Shown here: positions 53,666 to 64,000 of the stretch, in pieces
Layout of the letters: the number at the start of each line of letters is the position of its first letter
Numbering within the stretch: position 1 is the stretch's first letter
Origin: Lepraria neglecta
Lineage: Eukaryota > Ascomycota > Lecanoromycetes > Lecanorales > Stereocaulaceae
Direction: 5' to 3'
Length of the DNA: 64,000 nt
NCBI GenBank assembly: GCA_033220425.1
Contig: CM065651.1
Span: 3,410,001-3,474,000, forward strand
The notes under the pieces: generated by a model
Told to the model about the DNA's origin: nothing
What the model saw: the letters and a program-made list of their open reading frames with translations, nothing else
The model's database searches: none
Translations under genes and position numbers: made by a program

Positions 53666-54496
53666 ATGGTTAGTACAGACGTCGCCATGATCGATCTATC
53701 GGCCGCAATACGCGAATTCGACAACCTCAAGCGTGCTACCATGGACGTAGTCCGTCAAATACAGGCTGCGAAGCGTGAGCTCAGCAAAATTACGGCTAAC
53801 GACGGGGCCATTCACCAAAACAACGCAGATGCCATGATGACGGATCAGACTGAGCCAGTACCTACCCTCTCCGGAAATCAGGGGAATAGTCACAACTTAC
53901 GTTCCATCATAGGACCGGCCCGTTCCACCACCCCAGCAATCAATCAGCATAGCAGGGCTCGCACCCTCCCATACAGTTCGAGCAGTGGATAACAGCCATC
54001 GTGGAATACCTGGTTTGTGCTACCAGACCACTCAACGAATCAACTGGAGAAACCTTCTACGCCGGGCACATTTTCATCGATAAGGGGGACCTATGTGTCA
54101 AATTTTCCGAAGTAACCATACTGCGGCAAAGTTGTCACGACAAACGGGTTTATCTCCTTCCAACCTGAAGGTAACGAGGATTGCGCGAACCATCTGCTCT
54201 CAAGCACACTTGCCCGGTATGTGCACACAAGCGCGAAGACAAAGTCGGCTTCGATGGCTAGAGCTACGAACACAAATCAGCGAGCGGTCTACAGCCACTT
54301 TAACGCCTGTGTCGAGTACAACGGAAATCGCAATGCCGTCTCATGGTACGACAATACGGATGCAATCAAAACCTGCGGCCGCCTTATGCTGTACGTACCT
54401 ATCTGTGATATTACTGATGAAATACTTGCTGATGACTGTGCCAGTATCGAAATATTGTCCCAGGAAGACAGCCATCGCAGAAAAGATCTATGCTAG
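53666..54496 (+). pseudogene. Hypothetical protein, two frameshifts
   Basis: Three consecutive frames look coding and follow each other closely: MVSTDVAMIDLSAAIREFDN with a helical charged stretch from ATG 53666; then FEQWITAIVEYLVCATRP and TFYAGHIFIDKGDLCVKFSE from about 53975 to 54160; then EGNEDCANHLLSSTLARYVH to TAG 54494-54496. Each join needs a one-base change (near 53970 and 54165). The middle segment is the most protein-like. I do not recognise the family. A gene of about 275 residues was probably present. Confidence 0.5.
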
Positions 54497-55490
54497 CTCG
54501 TAGCAAATTTCTTGCTTTGGTGAGCCACGTCATTCAGGAGGATGTTACCAATACTGACCTGCCATCCTAGGACTTGGTGGAGCATCAAAGGTGCAATCTT
54601 CTTGCAAGCTTGTTCTCTTTGGGGGGTTTCGACCTATCATGTCAGATAGATGAAGTATCGCTCAAGTAATATAAAGATTTCTGATACCAGTCAAGATGTT
54701 CCTATTACTAATTGTCCTGAGCAAGACGTTAAACTGCTCAAGCGACTGGCGGAGGGAGAATCATTTTCGAGTGAGAGTCTTGTCGTCGTCGAATCGATCA
54801 CCGCTACCGATGGCGATTGGAGGGAAGGCTTCGTCGGGCGATTCGCCAGTAAGATGACATTTTCTGCTTGACCCGCTGACAAAGAGGGAGTCATCAACAG
54901 CCGCCACTATCATACAAATAGATAGCAACAATCCTGCGGTCGAGGTCGGGTGTTATGCTATTGCAGCATTCAGCACCAGGTAGAAGACATCGAGCAACAC
55001 TGGTAAGAAAGCGGCTATCCAGATCTGTGCTGCAAGGCTGATCAAAAGCAAAAAGCTACGATCACGGATCCGGCAGAGATTGCACGTAGGATCACGGAGG
55101 ATGTAAGTGATTTGCTTATAATCTGAACACTCACCTTCAGAACTGACCATGCTCTCATACGCAGGCCTGCAAGCATCAACAAAACTCGCCGCCAGGACTC
55201 ACCGTCGACGAACAGCGCGATTGGACCACATTGTACCGCCGTATGCTCACCTTTTCAGCAGAGCCTCTCTCTCATGGTTAATTACTCTCCGGTGCAACAG
55301 ATCTTATGGACGTCCAATCATACGATTACACACGCTGGAAAATTCGCCATACGTCGCCCGACAAGTAAATATAGGTTATGACTGCCCCAGTCTGACTATC
55401 GCTAACTCTTCGCGCAAATAGGCTTACGTGTGCGTGTGGTGTACTTAAGACCCTCAGATTCGTCTCCGCTAGTATGACGGAGAGAAAGTC

Positions 55491-55836
55491 ATGATAGTCC
55501 CGCACGCCATCCCTTGGCCAGATAGTCTGGAAACGCCAGGTCATCCATATTTCCTCACCTCATGCATACTGGCAGAATACCAGGCTTGTGAGCTAGCCGG
55601 CTATTCCGTTAGGCGGCATGATAGATTGTTCTTACAGTGCCGTATCAGTGGCTGTGAAGCGCTAATGTCCGACCACGAGTTACCCGGCTCCATCTGTTTC
55701 GCTTGCGGGCCTAAGACGAAAGTAAGCTATTGCAGCTTTCAACACTAGGTAGAAGACATCGAGAACCACTGGCACGAATGCAGTCACCGCGATCTGTTGA
55801 TCAAGTGCATAAGGGCTTGGATCTATGGCACCGGAA
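55491..55836 (+). pseudogene. Cys/His-rich protein fragment with TAG
   Basis: From ATG 55491 the frame reads to SYCSFQH, TAG (55746-55748), then VEDIENHWHECSHRDLLIKC. The Cys/His spacing CRISGC ... HELPGSICFACGPKTK ... YCSFQH ... HWHEC suggests a zinc-binding module seen in uncharacterised ascomycete proteins. CAG to TAG would explain the stop. A DNA relative of the YCSFQH-VEDIE part lies at 54959-54997 (tattgcagcattcagcacc), so the module was duplicated about 770 bases apart. Confidence 0.5.
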
Positions 55837-56073
55837 CTTAGCGAATCTAAGAAACAGAGACAAGCAAACAATGCCTGGAGAATCTAAAACGGCGACAAGA
55901 AGAAGGAAGCTCACCTCCGCCCGTCCACTCAGCCTGCTCTAACAGACTCCAAGGTCCACGACGATGATGGCAACCAGGGCTCGAAGCCCAGGACGCTGCT
56001 GCTGACAAGAATGTCCAGGACGTAGAAGAAGGGTACGTGAGCAGAGCATCGCCAGAGTTTTCAGACATGCCTT

Positions 56074-56391
56074 GAACAGCTATAAAAAAAAAGGCGAAAA
56101 GGTCTGCACAAAAGAGGAAGGCAGTTCAGAGCCAAGCGAAACATGCACATGGGCCTGTACGAAAAACATCTAAGCCGAGTGAACGAGATCCGTCCCCTGG
56201 AGACAATGAAGCTTCTACGACCCAGCCTGCTCAGGACGGTGACAAGCAGCCTTCAAAGCCTGCCATGAGCTCAGTGACTGCCATCGCAAACACTAACTAC
56301 CCAGATCCCTTCATCAATAAGCTTGTCAATGAGCAGGTATCAGAAGTCATCGAGATGGCTTCTGAGGACTTCACAACAATCTCTGAAGAAT
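56074..56391 (+). pseudogene. Basic, nuclear-protein-like coding fragment
   Basis: The frame is open for about 100 codons: KKKAKRSAQKRKAVQSQAKH, a Pro/Ser/Asp-rich stretch, then NYPDPFINKLVNEQVSEVIE, ending at TGA. It has no ATG before the basic part. A nice acceptor (gctctaacag, 55933-55942) and another short coding-like piece from ATG 55871 (MPGESKTATRRRK) lie upstream, so this is probably an internal exon of a broken gene. Unknown function. Confidence 0.35.
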
Positions 56392-57045
56392 GAGACAGCG
56401 AGAGCAGACACTCTCCAATGGGATGTTGATGTGTTAACATTAGGCGTTCCTCTGTCAAATTCAGCTCTTCACAAAGCGAGTGGCTCTCAAGATGATGCAA
56501 CCGATGAAGAACCTACTCCACTTGCCTCTCCTCTTCGAGGTTTTGGAGCCGTCATGCACCAAAAGGTGTATTGTATGAACCTTGGATATATCGATCGTCC
56601 TTCCCCAGTGCCAATCCTGCATCACAAGAAGGCAACTGAGATGGTTTAACGCGTTTCTTGCTTGATTGGCCAGCTAGCCGACCTCACGGCTTTCATCATG
56701 CCGCCACTCCTCAATGTGAGATCGAGACTCGGAGATTGGATTGCGGCGCTAAGTTCCACGAGAAAGTACTTCGCTTGGGCAACTCGCTCTGACTTTTGGA
56801 GGAGAGGAAGACAGAGATTGTACGTCGCTTGGATTGAGAAAGCTTTCATATGGTTTCTTCTCGGTCTCGGAAGACTCGACTTACCCTTGCGACTGTCGAT
56901 GCTTCCAGGAAAGTCTTGAAGACATCAAACCCGACTGGATATCCAATGATTTCTGCAATCCGTGAGATCCCAAAACCTCAAACACAGACGCATTTAGAAT
57001 CGAGCCTCTCAAGCAAGTTCGTCTCACACAGCCTAAAAGTCGTCA

Positions 57046-57366
57046 GTGTCCACTCGTCACTGCGTTCAAAACAATTCTTTCCTCCCGCGTCGTTCTGCCC
57101 GTCTCCTTCAGACCAAAGCACGCACGGATCCAAGCTTCCCATCAAATGGATTAAAACTCCTCGACCTACTGTCAGATATCATTCACGAAATCGCCTCGCA
57201 ACTTCATGACCAACATGCCCCATACATCTTCACCAAGCGTCCTAACTCCAACTGGCAACTTACTATCCGAGACCGTCCCGGCCACAACACCGGTCTGAAG
57301 GCAACCATCAGCCCTCCATTAACGAAGTCTGTGCAATATAGAAGACGTCGGGCGTGCTCCGTCTAG
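57046..57366 (+). pseudogene. F-box-like fragment
   Basis: The frame contains NGLKLLDLLSDIIHEIASQL, close to the LLDLPxEIxxEIxxxL opening of fungal F-box domains. It is followed by HAPYIFTKRPNSNWQLTIRD. There is no convincing start, and the rest of the frame is not domain-like. It may be one exon of a decayed gene; the assignment rests on one short motif. Confidence 0.3.
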
Positions 57367-57810
57367 CAGCAGAGATAAAGTCATAAGCTCTCCCACTTCA
57401 GCAGAGGGTTCTGGAGATCAAGATTCTGAGCCTGCAAATTACACCTCTAACATGACTCTCAAACAACAGCAAACCTTCTTTGTTGATTACCGTCGATTCG
57501 AGAACTACTGGAACAGCAAACGCAAAGTCGCATACCTACCAGCGATACAAAGCTGGCACCGAACGCTTCGTCAACAACTGAATCAAAACTTGTAAGAGGA
57601 GCTATCCATGAACATTCCGGCCAAGTCACAACAGCACAAGCACAGGCGAGTGAGACGGCAACAACGCGAACATCAATCACCGAGTCAAACACAAAGAGCT
57701 TAAACTCGAGCACATTACAACTATTCAAGAGCGGTAATCAAGTCAATCACGTTGACGCTGAGGGCATTACTCTACGGTAAGTCAAAGCCCGTCCATATTG
57801 TAAGACCGCC

Positions 57811-58065
57811 TTGAGTCGATGTCCTATCATTGACGACATTAAATTTAGATCAAACGCACAGATCACGGCTCCAAGCCAGACGCAGCAGCTTACTAGCAGT
57901 CCACAAGACCAATGCATAGCTGGCGTCCTTAAGGATCTCGAGAGACGCTGTCAAAAAATGCAGGACGAAATTGATGCGCGCTTAAAGCTACCTGCAAATG
58001 CCGTCCAGCTGAGCCGTCATCTTGCCAAACCCGAAGAGCGATCGAAAACCCTTTGGAGATGCTAG
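57811..58065 (+). pseudogene. Coiled-coil-like coding fragment
   Basis: The frame includes QCIAGVLKDLERRCQKMQDE and IDARLKLPANAVQLSRHLAK, with heptad-like spacing of hydrophobics. There is no ATG at the start; an acceptor-like site may lie near 57849. Small, of unknown function and probably an exon remnant. Confidence 0.3.
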
Positions 58066-58256
58066 AAGACAACAGGACCAACATGGAAAGCAACAGAACG
58101 TTAAGCTTGGTAACGGTAACCCCACGACTCCATGGTAAGTTAGACTTATTTGCATGCCCACCTTAGGCTAAAGTCCATCACTAGCGAATTGCATAGCGAC
58201 AAAAACCCGGGTCATAAGGCAAACGCTCATAGCGAAGGCGTTGAACTATCAGAGAA

Positions 58257-58760
58257 ATGATAAGTTCTGGAATCTGGAAGGCCCCTTTGTCTGGTGTTCG
58301 TCCTCCAATGCTCTTGGGATTATTGCCTTATAATCGCTCGAGAGGTCATGGGATGATGTTAATGATGGCGAGAAGACTTAAGCGATTATTTGGGCTGAGC
58401 GCAAAACAGGAGTACCTTTTTGGCATAAAGGATGGAAAAGTCGTTGTACTGTCACTGCGAGGGCGATGCTGGCACCCGCCGACAACATTGCATGCAAACC
58501 GAACACAGCCAGGGCACGTGTGTCAATTGGGCAATCCTACATGTTTTGGGCCTTTCTTTTGCTTCCGCTATACCAAATGTCTTCTTCATACCGTGATCTG
58601 GAATTGTCTGCTGGCTGGCTGCAAGAGGAGGATACCATAACAGGCAGCTTGGGCGGAGGCTTGCCTGCGAGGACGAAAGAGGAGCACGTTAGAGCCACGG
58701 GCAGAGATTTCAAGATCACCGAGAGCATTCCGAGGTCATCTCCTGCACCAACATGATCCG
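58257..58760 (+). pseudogene. Coding-like fragments with stops
   Basis: One plus-strand frame reads NALGIIAL, stop, SLERSWDDVNDGEKT, stop, AIIWAERKTGVPFWHKGW, a protein-like run interrupted by TAA twice. The segment 58601-58680 (ctgctggctggctgcaagag ... cggaggcttgcctgcgagga) is duplicated at 61271-61350. Unknown family. Confidence 0.35.
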
Positions 58761-59820
58761 CACCAATAGACCCACCGGAACACGCTGCAAAGCATTGCGA
58801 ACAATGCCGTCTGGAGCATGAGTGATGGCTGTAGCAGCTCTGGAGCCCTTGGTATCAGCTCAGGCAGAGTTGACAGCCGTGATCTTCGACTTATAAGAAA
58901 TCGGACAATGTGATACTGGTCCATTCAGTTGCTTCACATTCAAACGATTGAGCTTCCAGCTAGTGAAGTTGGTGTTTGGCGTTCACGGACGAGAATTGAG
59001 AGATCACTGTTCCCCGATCGGGAGGTTGCAGGACTTTGCCTGTTAAGTGTCGTTGGCTACCCATAATATCCCTCGCCCTTCAAGTTCCTTCAGAGCGCGA
59101 GTTTTGTTGAATTACGCAGTCCTTAGCTTGCGGCTTCAGCCAACTATCCCACGCTTCGGAGCTCGGAGATTCTTGAGAAGCCTATCGATCTGACCATGGG
59201 ATCCAATCAAAAGAGAAGAAAGGCAGTTGATGATGCGAGTAGTGGTGCCATGAGACAAGACGAAGCCTGCTAAGCTCGGAGCAAGAATCTAGGCAAGAAC
59301 TGGTCACGGCCGGATATGGCAAGTCTTTAGAGGTGATCAGAACAGCCTCTAATGGCAAACTCTGAAGAGCATAAAGCGCAGCAAAGCTGAACTTCGCAAG
59401 AGAGAGCAAGGACAAGCTCGGCTAATATGGCGCTAAGGCTGCAATTGGTTACACGAGCCCGCAACGAGCCATCCTTTTTCTTTTCTAACACCAAACGAGG
59501 ATCGGCCGACCGCGATCAAATCAACAATATCCTAATTTGAGTTCTTGTGCGATCTCTTTCTAGAAAATCGGCCCGTTCTTCGACGACGATCTCTCAGCAA
59601 GCCAGTGTTATTCTTTCCATCGTTCGACCACGTTCGCGAAGCTCGCCACAACAAGTCCGACCGTCACAATATGCAGCCTTCTGATTTTTTCTTCAATTAA
59701 CAAAGCTCTCCCCGCTGAAGATGCAAACAGCTTCGCCTCGACGATCAAAAGACACTCTCGATCTTTACCCAAAGCCGTTGCTCCAATCAGCAGCTCACCG
59801 TCAGAGAGCTTCCCGCCAAA

Positions 59821-60225
59821 ATGCCGGCAGCCAAAGACCTGTTGACTCTCGAGGACAACCATGCAGACTTCATACAATTCATTTCAATAGCTTAGCCAGG
59901 TCCAGCTATGTGGCTCGCTGTTGTTCACAACCCTGGCAAATCTCTGCCTGATAATGGCTTGAACAACCCTCGCCAGCTGAAAGATCCATCTTCTATCACG
60001 ATTAATTATGCCGCCATCAATTTTTGCAGTATCCCACCAAGTTTTGGAGATACTGAGAAGCCAGCCTCTTTCAGGACTTATCGTCTCCTCATCTTTTCGC
60101 ACTCCAAACGGCTCACAAGCCAAGCGGCCAGCCAAGCAGCCAGCCAAGCACATCAAACGATGCGAGGGGAATGGTCCGCTCCCCGAATCAAACCGGTGTT
60201 CAAGATCTGCCAAGTAGCAAATTGA
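59821..60225 (+). pseudogene. Hypothetical protein with TAG
   Basis: The frame from about 59791 reads QQLTVRELPAKMPAAKDLLT and LEDNHADFIQFISIA, TAG at 59893-59895, then PGPAMWLAVVHNPGKSLPDN and LKDPSSITINYAAIN. The protein-like text on both sides, in the same frame, points to CAG changed to TAG. Near the end a short repeat encodes AASQAASQA (ccagccaagcag words at 60127-60148). No known domain. Confidence 0.45.
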
Positions 60226-60419
60226 AACCTAAGATGATCAAGAAGCCTGGTGCAGCCATGAAAACTCATGATTCATCGACAGCTTTGCTGGCAGCTCTCA
60301 CAACAATGATCAGTCCAAGACATCAGCGACTTCGTTGCAATGATTGCACGACCGCAACTTTGCAAAGCTATACTTTTCCCAAGAGAAGGCCTCATGTCTC
60401 CTAGTTCGGCAACATTGCG

Positions 60420-60735
60420 AGAAGCGAATGGGAGGGAGGAGGGCAGGCTCGGCCGTAAGGGAGATGAAGAATCCCTAGGGGTCGATGGAGGGGGAAGGCG
60501 GCCGGGTTAGTGAAATGTACGTTGTCGTTTAGATATTTTTCATATTTGTTGCTTGCTGACTTTTCCAAAAGCCTAGGGAGAGGAAAATATCCCCGGGATC
60601 ACAACCCCTGCGGAGATGGTGGGGAGCTGGTGCCGGGACGAGGTATGTTGTCATTCATTCCAATCATGCATCTGTTGCTTGCTAACCCTTTCTGAAGCCT
60701 CAGAGAGAAGAAAATACCCCTGGGGCTCGACCCCG
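60420..60735 (+). repeat. Duplicated intron-exon cassette
   Basis: Two intron-like segments of exactly 55 nt, 60517-60571 and 60643-60697, share gt(a)(c/t)gttgtc at the donor, ttgttgctt then gct(g/a)ac at the branch point and an AG acceptor. Each is followed by a related exon start (cctagggagaggaaaatatc and cctcagagagaagaaaatac). The period is 126 bases. This is a tandem duplication of intron plus exon inside a former gene. The exon between them carries a tggtgggg word related to 53112-53119. Confidence 0.6.
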
Positions 60736-61349
60736 AAGTTCCCTCACGGACCAGTAGTGAAGTTCACCAGCGTCGACACCAAAGGCTAATGCAATTCTTG
60801 TCGAGTAATGGACATGGTGGACTTCGCTGCTAGTCTGTGAGGGAAAGGCCTGCGAATGTGGGCACAGAGCACGCCCCCAACCGGTACTACCTTGGAGCCC
60901 ACTTTCTAGGCCCATTCATGATGTAGACCACCATGGCGCGCATTCTCACAACCCCCAGGCTGGAAAACAGGCCATGCTCCAATCGACAAAATCTAGGCGG
61001 ACGCTTTATATCGTGAAGCCCGTGCCAAGGCACCACCGGCACTGTGGGTACAGCACAGCGAATGCCTTCCTCGTACAAGAAACCCTTTACATACCGTACG
61101 GAGCCGGAAAGGGAGACACAGTGGGCTTAACGTGCCCTCATGTCCAGCTTCTGTATGGCTTTGATCTACTCCTTCCAAGTCTAACGGCGAATACCTCTCA
61201 GCTTTCCAACGCGGTGGCTTTTGAGAAGCTCTATCAATGTTCAAAAGCTTGACTATCACGGTCTTAGATGCTTTGGTTTGCTGGCTGGCTTCAAGAGGAG
61301 GATAGTACACCAGGAAACCTAGGCGGGGGCTTGCTTGCGCGGAGGAACG

Positions 61350-61787
61350 ATGGAAAAAGCAACAGCCAGCAGCAAAGCTTTGCGGTCGGCCATGAGTTCG
61401 CGAAATTTGACGATCTTTCGCCTTCCGTGGCGTCGGCCAAAGAAAGTGGCCATCATTTGTGGGCTTCCAGCATTGACCACCACGTCCCGAAGACGGTGTG
61501 CAGCCGATGTATCCAAGCTGTCCCCCACTGCTTTGAACTTCACCCCTGCATCGAGCATCGGGCTGCCCAGTGGCCATGTGTCTCCCAATTCTGCCTCAAC
61601 CCGTCAACATAGTGCTGCAGCTCCGCACAGACAAAGCGATCGTGGGCAAGCTTCTGCTCACAAGCATCTGGTCGAGTGTCCTCCATCTGCGGCGGCTTTG
61701 CTGACGAACTCCTGCGCTACTTCAATCGTTTGTAGCCGACCCTCCGGGTCCACAACAATAGGAGCTCGGGCGCACATGTATGGCTAA
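61350..61787 (+). CDS. Hypothetical Ser/Ala-rich protein
   Basis: An open frame of 145 residues from ATG 61350 (MEKATASSKALRSAMSSRN). It is rich in Ser, Ala, Thr and Arg, with a basic patch RLPWRRPKKVA and DVSKLSPTALNFTPASS. No domain or membrane span. It lies among fragments that are clearly broken, so it may be an intact exon of a broken gene and not a gene by itself. Confidence 0.3.
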   Translation: MEKATASSKALRSAMSSRNLTIFRLPWRRPKKVAIICGLPALTTTSRRRCAADVSKLSPTALNFTPASSIGLPSGHVSPNSASTRQHSAAAPHRQSDRGQASAHKHLVECPPSAAALLTNSCATSIVCSRPSGSTTIGARAHMYG

Positions 61788-61849
61788 TCCGCATTCGTAC
61801 GGAGCGGCTAGATCAAGGTCACATTTCGTCAGAGTCTTCAAGCAGCAGA

Positions 61850-62541
61850 TGTAACCCAGCCACCAGCACGCAACGGTAGAAGGACAAACCCCGACGCGAA
61901 GAAGCTGATCCCAGTATCCGAAGAGAATGTAGAAATCTCATCGCCTGCGGCTTTGTCGACGCAAGGAAGTTGCCAACACGCACCGCCATCAGGTTCGCCT
62001 GCTATTGTGGTCGTTGGGACTTCGGTCGTTGGCAATGCCATACATGCATTCACATTCGCCATCGCGAGATTCTGAAGCATCCAAAGATGATGAAGACGAA
62101 CTCAAGGGCCGAGTTGGGTGTGCCGAGAGTCAAACAGATGCAAGAAATTGGCGAGAGCGCGAAGTCGCTCTCGCCGCGCCCAGGCACTCACCATCCAGCG
62201 GCTGGGCTAGATAGGTTGCCATCTATAACAGCTGTACGATTCACTGCCGAAGAGCTTGCGTGACCATAATTGACTTGAAAATTACAGCTCCTTCCAGACA
62301 TCCCGCACCCTAGAACCGAGCAGGAGTTGTCTCAGCTTCGTTCGTCTTTACGGCAAGGTCCAGCAGGCACTCCTCGCTCGGCAGCCCTTCCAGCTCCTCT
62401 TTCACCAGATCTAGCTTCCAGGAGGCCCCAGCTACCTCCTACCAATAAGGCCGCGGTCTTTATCAGCACAGATCCGGTCTCAATCGTCATTATCGTCAAT
62501 TCTACTACCGTCTTCATAGGCTCGCCCCGGAACGGGTAACC
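61850..62541 (+). pseudogene. Broken hypothetical gene
   Basis: A plus-strand frame reads VTQPPARNGRRTNPDAKKLI and SEENVEISSPAALSTQGSCQ, then a neighbouring frame takes over with MPYMHSHSPSRDSEASKDDE and NWREREVALAAPRHSPSSGW to TAG near 62210. A third frame holds LPDIPHPRTEQELSQLRSSL and a hydrophobic C-terminus (VSIVIIVNSTTVFIG) ending at TAA 62537-62539. Low-complexity, Ser/Pro-rich text, probably one former gene. Unknown function. Confidence 0.35.
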
Positions 62542-62602
62542 CCTCAATCCAAAGCCACATATTAGCTAGTCGTTGTCGCCATACTACTAATCCAGCAAGA
62601 AG

Positions 62603-62834
62603 ATGTCAAACAACCAGTCAGCCCCCAACGTTCAGCGTGGATTCAAGCCTATGCCTCCGAGATCGGGAGCACCAGCCTCTCCGCTCTCCCCTACTTCACC
62701 CAATCAGGGGTTTTCGAGCAGCATCGTCCAAATGATAGGCGTTCGGCACAGAACCTCAACCTCAACCTCTCTGGTCTGCCTAGATTCCACCCAGCAAACT
62801 TTTCCTCCAAATATTCCAGTCCAGCTTCTTCCTC
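62603..62834 (+). pseudogene. Hypothetical Pro/Ser-rich protein, one frameshift
   Basis: ATG 62603 gives MSNNQSAPNVQRGFKPMPPR and SPLSPTSPNQG. Near 62713 the sensible frame changes to FEQHRPNDRRSAQNLNLNLS and GLPRFHPANFSSKYSS, ending at TGA about 62834. LNLSGLPRFHPANF is a motif I associate with conserved but uncharacterised fungal proteins. One base lost in the run of four T (62710-62713) would cause the break. Confidence 0.4.
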
Positions 62835-63090
62835 ACATTGAGCCTCACGCTCTATCACGCGAGAGTTAATACATGGTAGCTTCGAACGATCACTCATAAG
62901 GATGCAAAGTACCCTAGCCCAGCAGGCCATTACTTCGAGAGCCACTCCCCACCCTTCCAGAGGTACCTCCAGATAAGCCTTCAGCACCCATCCCAATACC
63001 TCCACGCAAGCGAAACCCGGCCCTTTTCTCACCGACTGGTACGCCGTTGACTGCCAGAGTGCCGCCAGGAGAATACTTCAATATCGAAAA

Positions 63091-63386
63091 ACCCCTCAGG
63101 CTACGGCCACATATCAGCTAGTCGTAGACGCCATATTATTCGTTCGGCAGGAAAAAGTTGTCAACCCCGAACCCGCAAGCGCACGGAGAAGCCTGACGAC
63201 GATGAGGAGAGTTCCAGCTCTTTGTCATCGAGCCTCAAGGCAGGTGAAGGAAGAGAGTGTGTGGAACGCTTGGTTTCAAAGGGGAACGAGCGTAGGAACC
63301 ATCCCGAGGCGATATTAGTGCATGGGAGCTGTCACAAACAGCGAACGCTTCCTAGACGCCTTCATCCTGGGCGATATCCGCCCTAG
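63091..63386 (+). pseudogene. Basic/acidic coding-like fragment, duplicate of 62.5 kb
   Basis: A frame of about 98 codons open to TAG 63384-63386: NPSGYGHISASRRRHIIRSA, KRTEKPDDDEESSSSLSSSL and so on. The DNA of its first part (cccctcaggctacggccaca) is a diverged direct copy of 62541-62608 (cccctcaatccaaagccaca). There is no start codon in the frame. Probably an exon of a gene that was tandemly duplicated and then broken. Confidence 0.35.
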
Positions 63387-63486
63387 GACCTATCAAAAAT
63401 AATCCACAACCATCAAAAACTCGTCGATTTTCATCAAAAATAGTCAATTATCACACTCACAGCCTTGAAGGGAGCTTCTTTCAGGC

Positions 63487-63678
63487 ATGCCAGCCTATTT
63501 GCGCTGCAGGAATGAAGACAACCACCACATTGTTCTTTCTCAGCTGGAGCTCCATGAATGTCGACACACCGGCAAAACATCCATAGAAGAAGTCTCCAAG
63601 ATACACCTCTCTCGGATGCATATACAAAGCCAAAGTCCACGGGGCATGGTCTCTTCGGTGCCGGCGGACTGGCTGTGA
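63487..63678 (+). CDS. Short hypothetical protein
   Basis: A 63-residue frame from ATG 63487 (MPAYLRCRNEDNHHIVLSQL, then HECRHTGKTSIEEVSKIHLS). It has some Cys/His content but no full zinc-finger spacing. It is short and isolated, and might be one exon. Low confidence. Confidence 0.25.
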   Translation: MPAYLRCRNEDNHHIVLSQLELHECRHTGKTSIEEVSKIHLSRMHIQSQSPRGMVSSVPADWL

Positions 63679-64000
63679 TCAAGCCTCAAAGCTTCGATCT
63701 CAACATGCACTGGAGATACTGAGACCGCCTGTCCCAAGGCAACGGTAGTGAGTATACCCGTTTTCATTGGAGTTAGCGCATGCAAGAACGAGCTTTGGAA
63801 CTTGAACATTTATGCGACCGCAACTTTGCAGTGTCATACTCCTCGTGGTTCGGGCAATAGCGAGAGAACAGAGAAGTCCAACACCCGAAGAGCCGTAGCT
63901 GCCTTTTCCTCACTACTGAATCTCAACGACACCAAAGCATCAACAACACAGCAGAGCAGTACAACTTGGTCTTCCTGTACGTTATGAGCCAATCTAATGA

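Noticed and set aside
59608-59862. A minus-strand 84-codon frame with fairly natural composition
   Set aside because: It lies opposite plus-strand text (PAAKDLLTLEDNHADFIQF) that is more convincingly coding.

Overview
The window is nuclear DNA of a filamentous ascomycete (Pezizomycotina; Dothideomycetes seems likely but is not proven). The evidence is short 50-65 nt introns with GTRNGT donors, CTRAC-like branch points and AG acceptors, a Zn2Cys6 regulator, a HET-domain remnant, an iterative non-reducing polyketide synthase, and repeats whose copies differ mostly by C/T and G/A transitions, as expected from RIP.

Region by region. 1-8.7 kb: the 3' part of a fungal hypothetical gene, a decayed HET-domain gene, and a same-strand series of small single-pass membrane proteins at different stages of decay. 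8.7-13.1 kb: a mobile-element island with two tandem copies of a 383-bp repeat, an F-box gene and a CRESS-DNA-virus-like Rep endonuclease remnant with related upstream leaders, a 167-bp hairpin element and a pogo/Fot1-type transposase fossil. 13.8-21.7 kb: a two-TM protein, the ribosome-biogenesis gene BRX1 (with apparent lesions), a divergent pair consisting of a DUF7580-like protein and a chimeric zinc-finger protein ending in Crz1-type fingers, and a small hypothetical gene.

22.8-44.9 kb looks like one secondary-metabolite cluster: an aldo-keto reductase, a cytochrome P450 (P450-A), a 2.3-kb TIR element, an O-methyltransferase, a second P450 (P450-B), a 2591-residue polyketide synthase (SAT-KS-AT-PT-ACP-ACP-CMeT-TE) and a C6 zinc-cluster regulator. 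The synthase should release a C-methylated aromatic acid for tailoring by the methyltransferase, P450s and reductase. PKS, P450-B, reductase and regulator look usable. The O-methyltransferase and P450-A carry nonsense or phase lesions, so the pathway may be truncated in this strain.

44.9-49.1 kb is repeat-rich: a 55-57 bp tandem array, a duplicated 95-bp block, relatives of the 2.3-kb element and a third copy of the 383-bp repeat. 49-64 kb has no intact recognisable gene. It holds coding-like fragments interrupted by stops and frame changes, several of them duplicated within the region, which reads as eroding accessory or subtelomere-like DNA. One-base length changes in short homopolymers recur in many genes here, including BRX1, so some apparent pseudogenes could be consensus errors.
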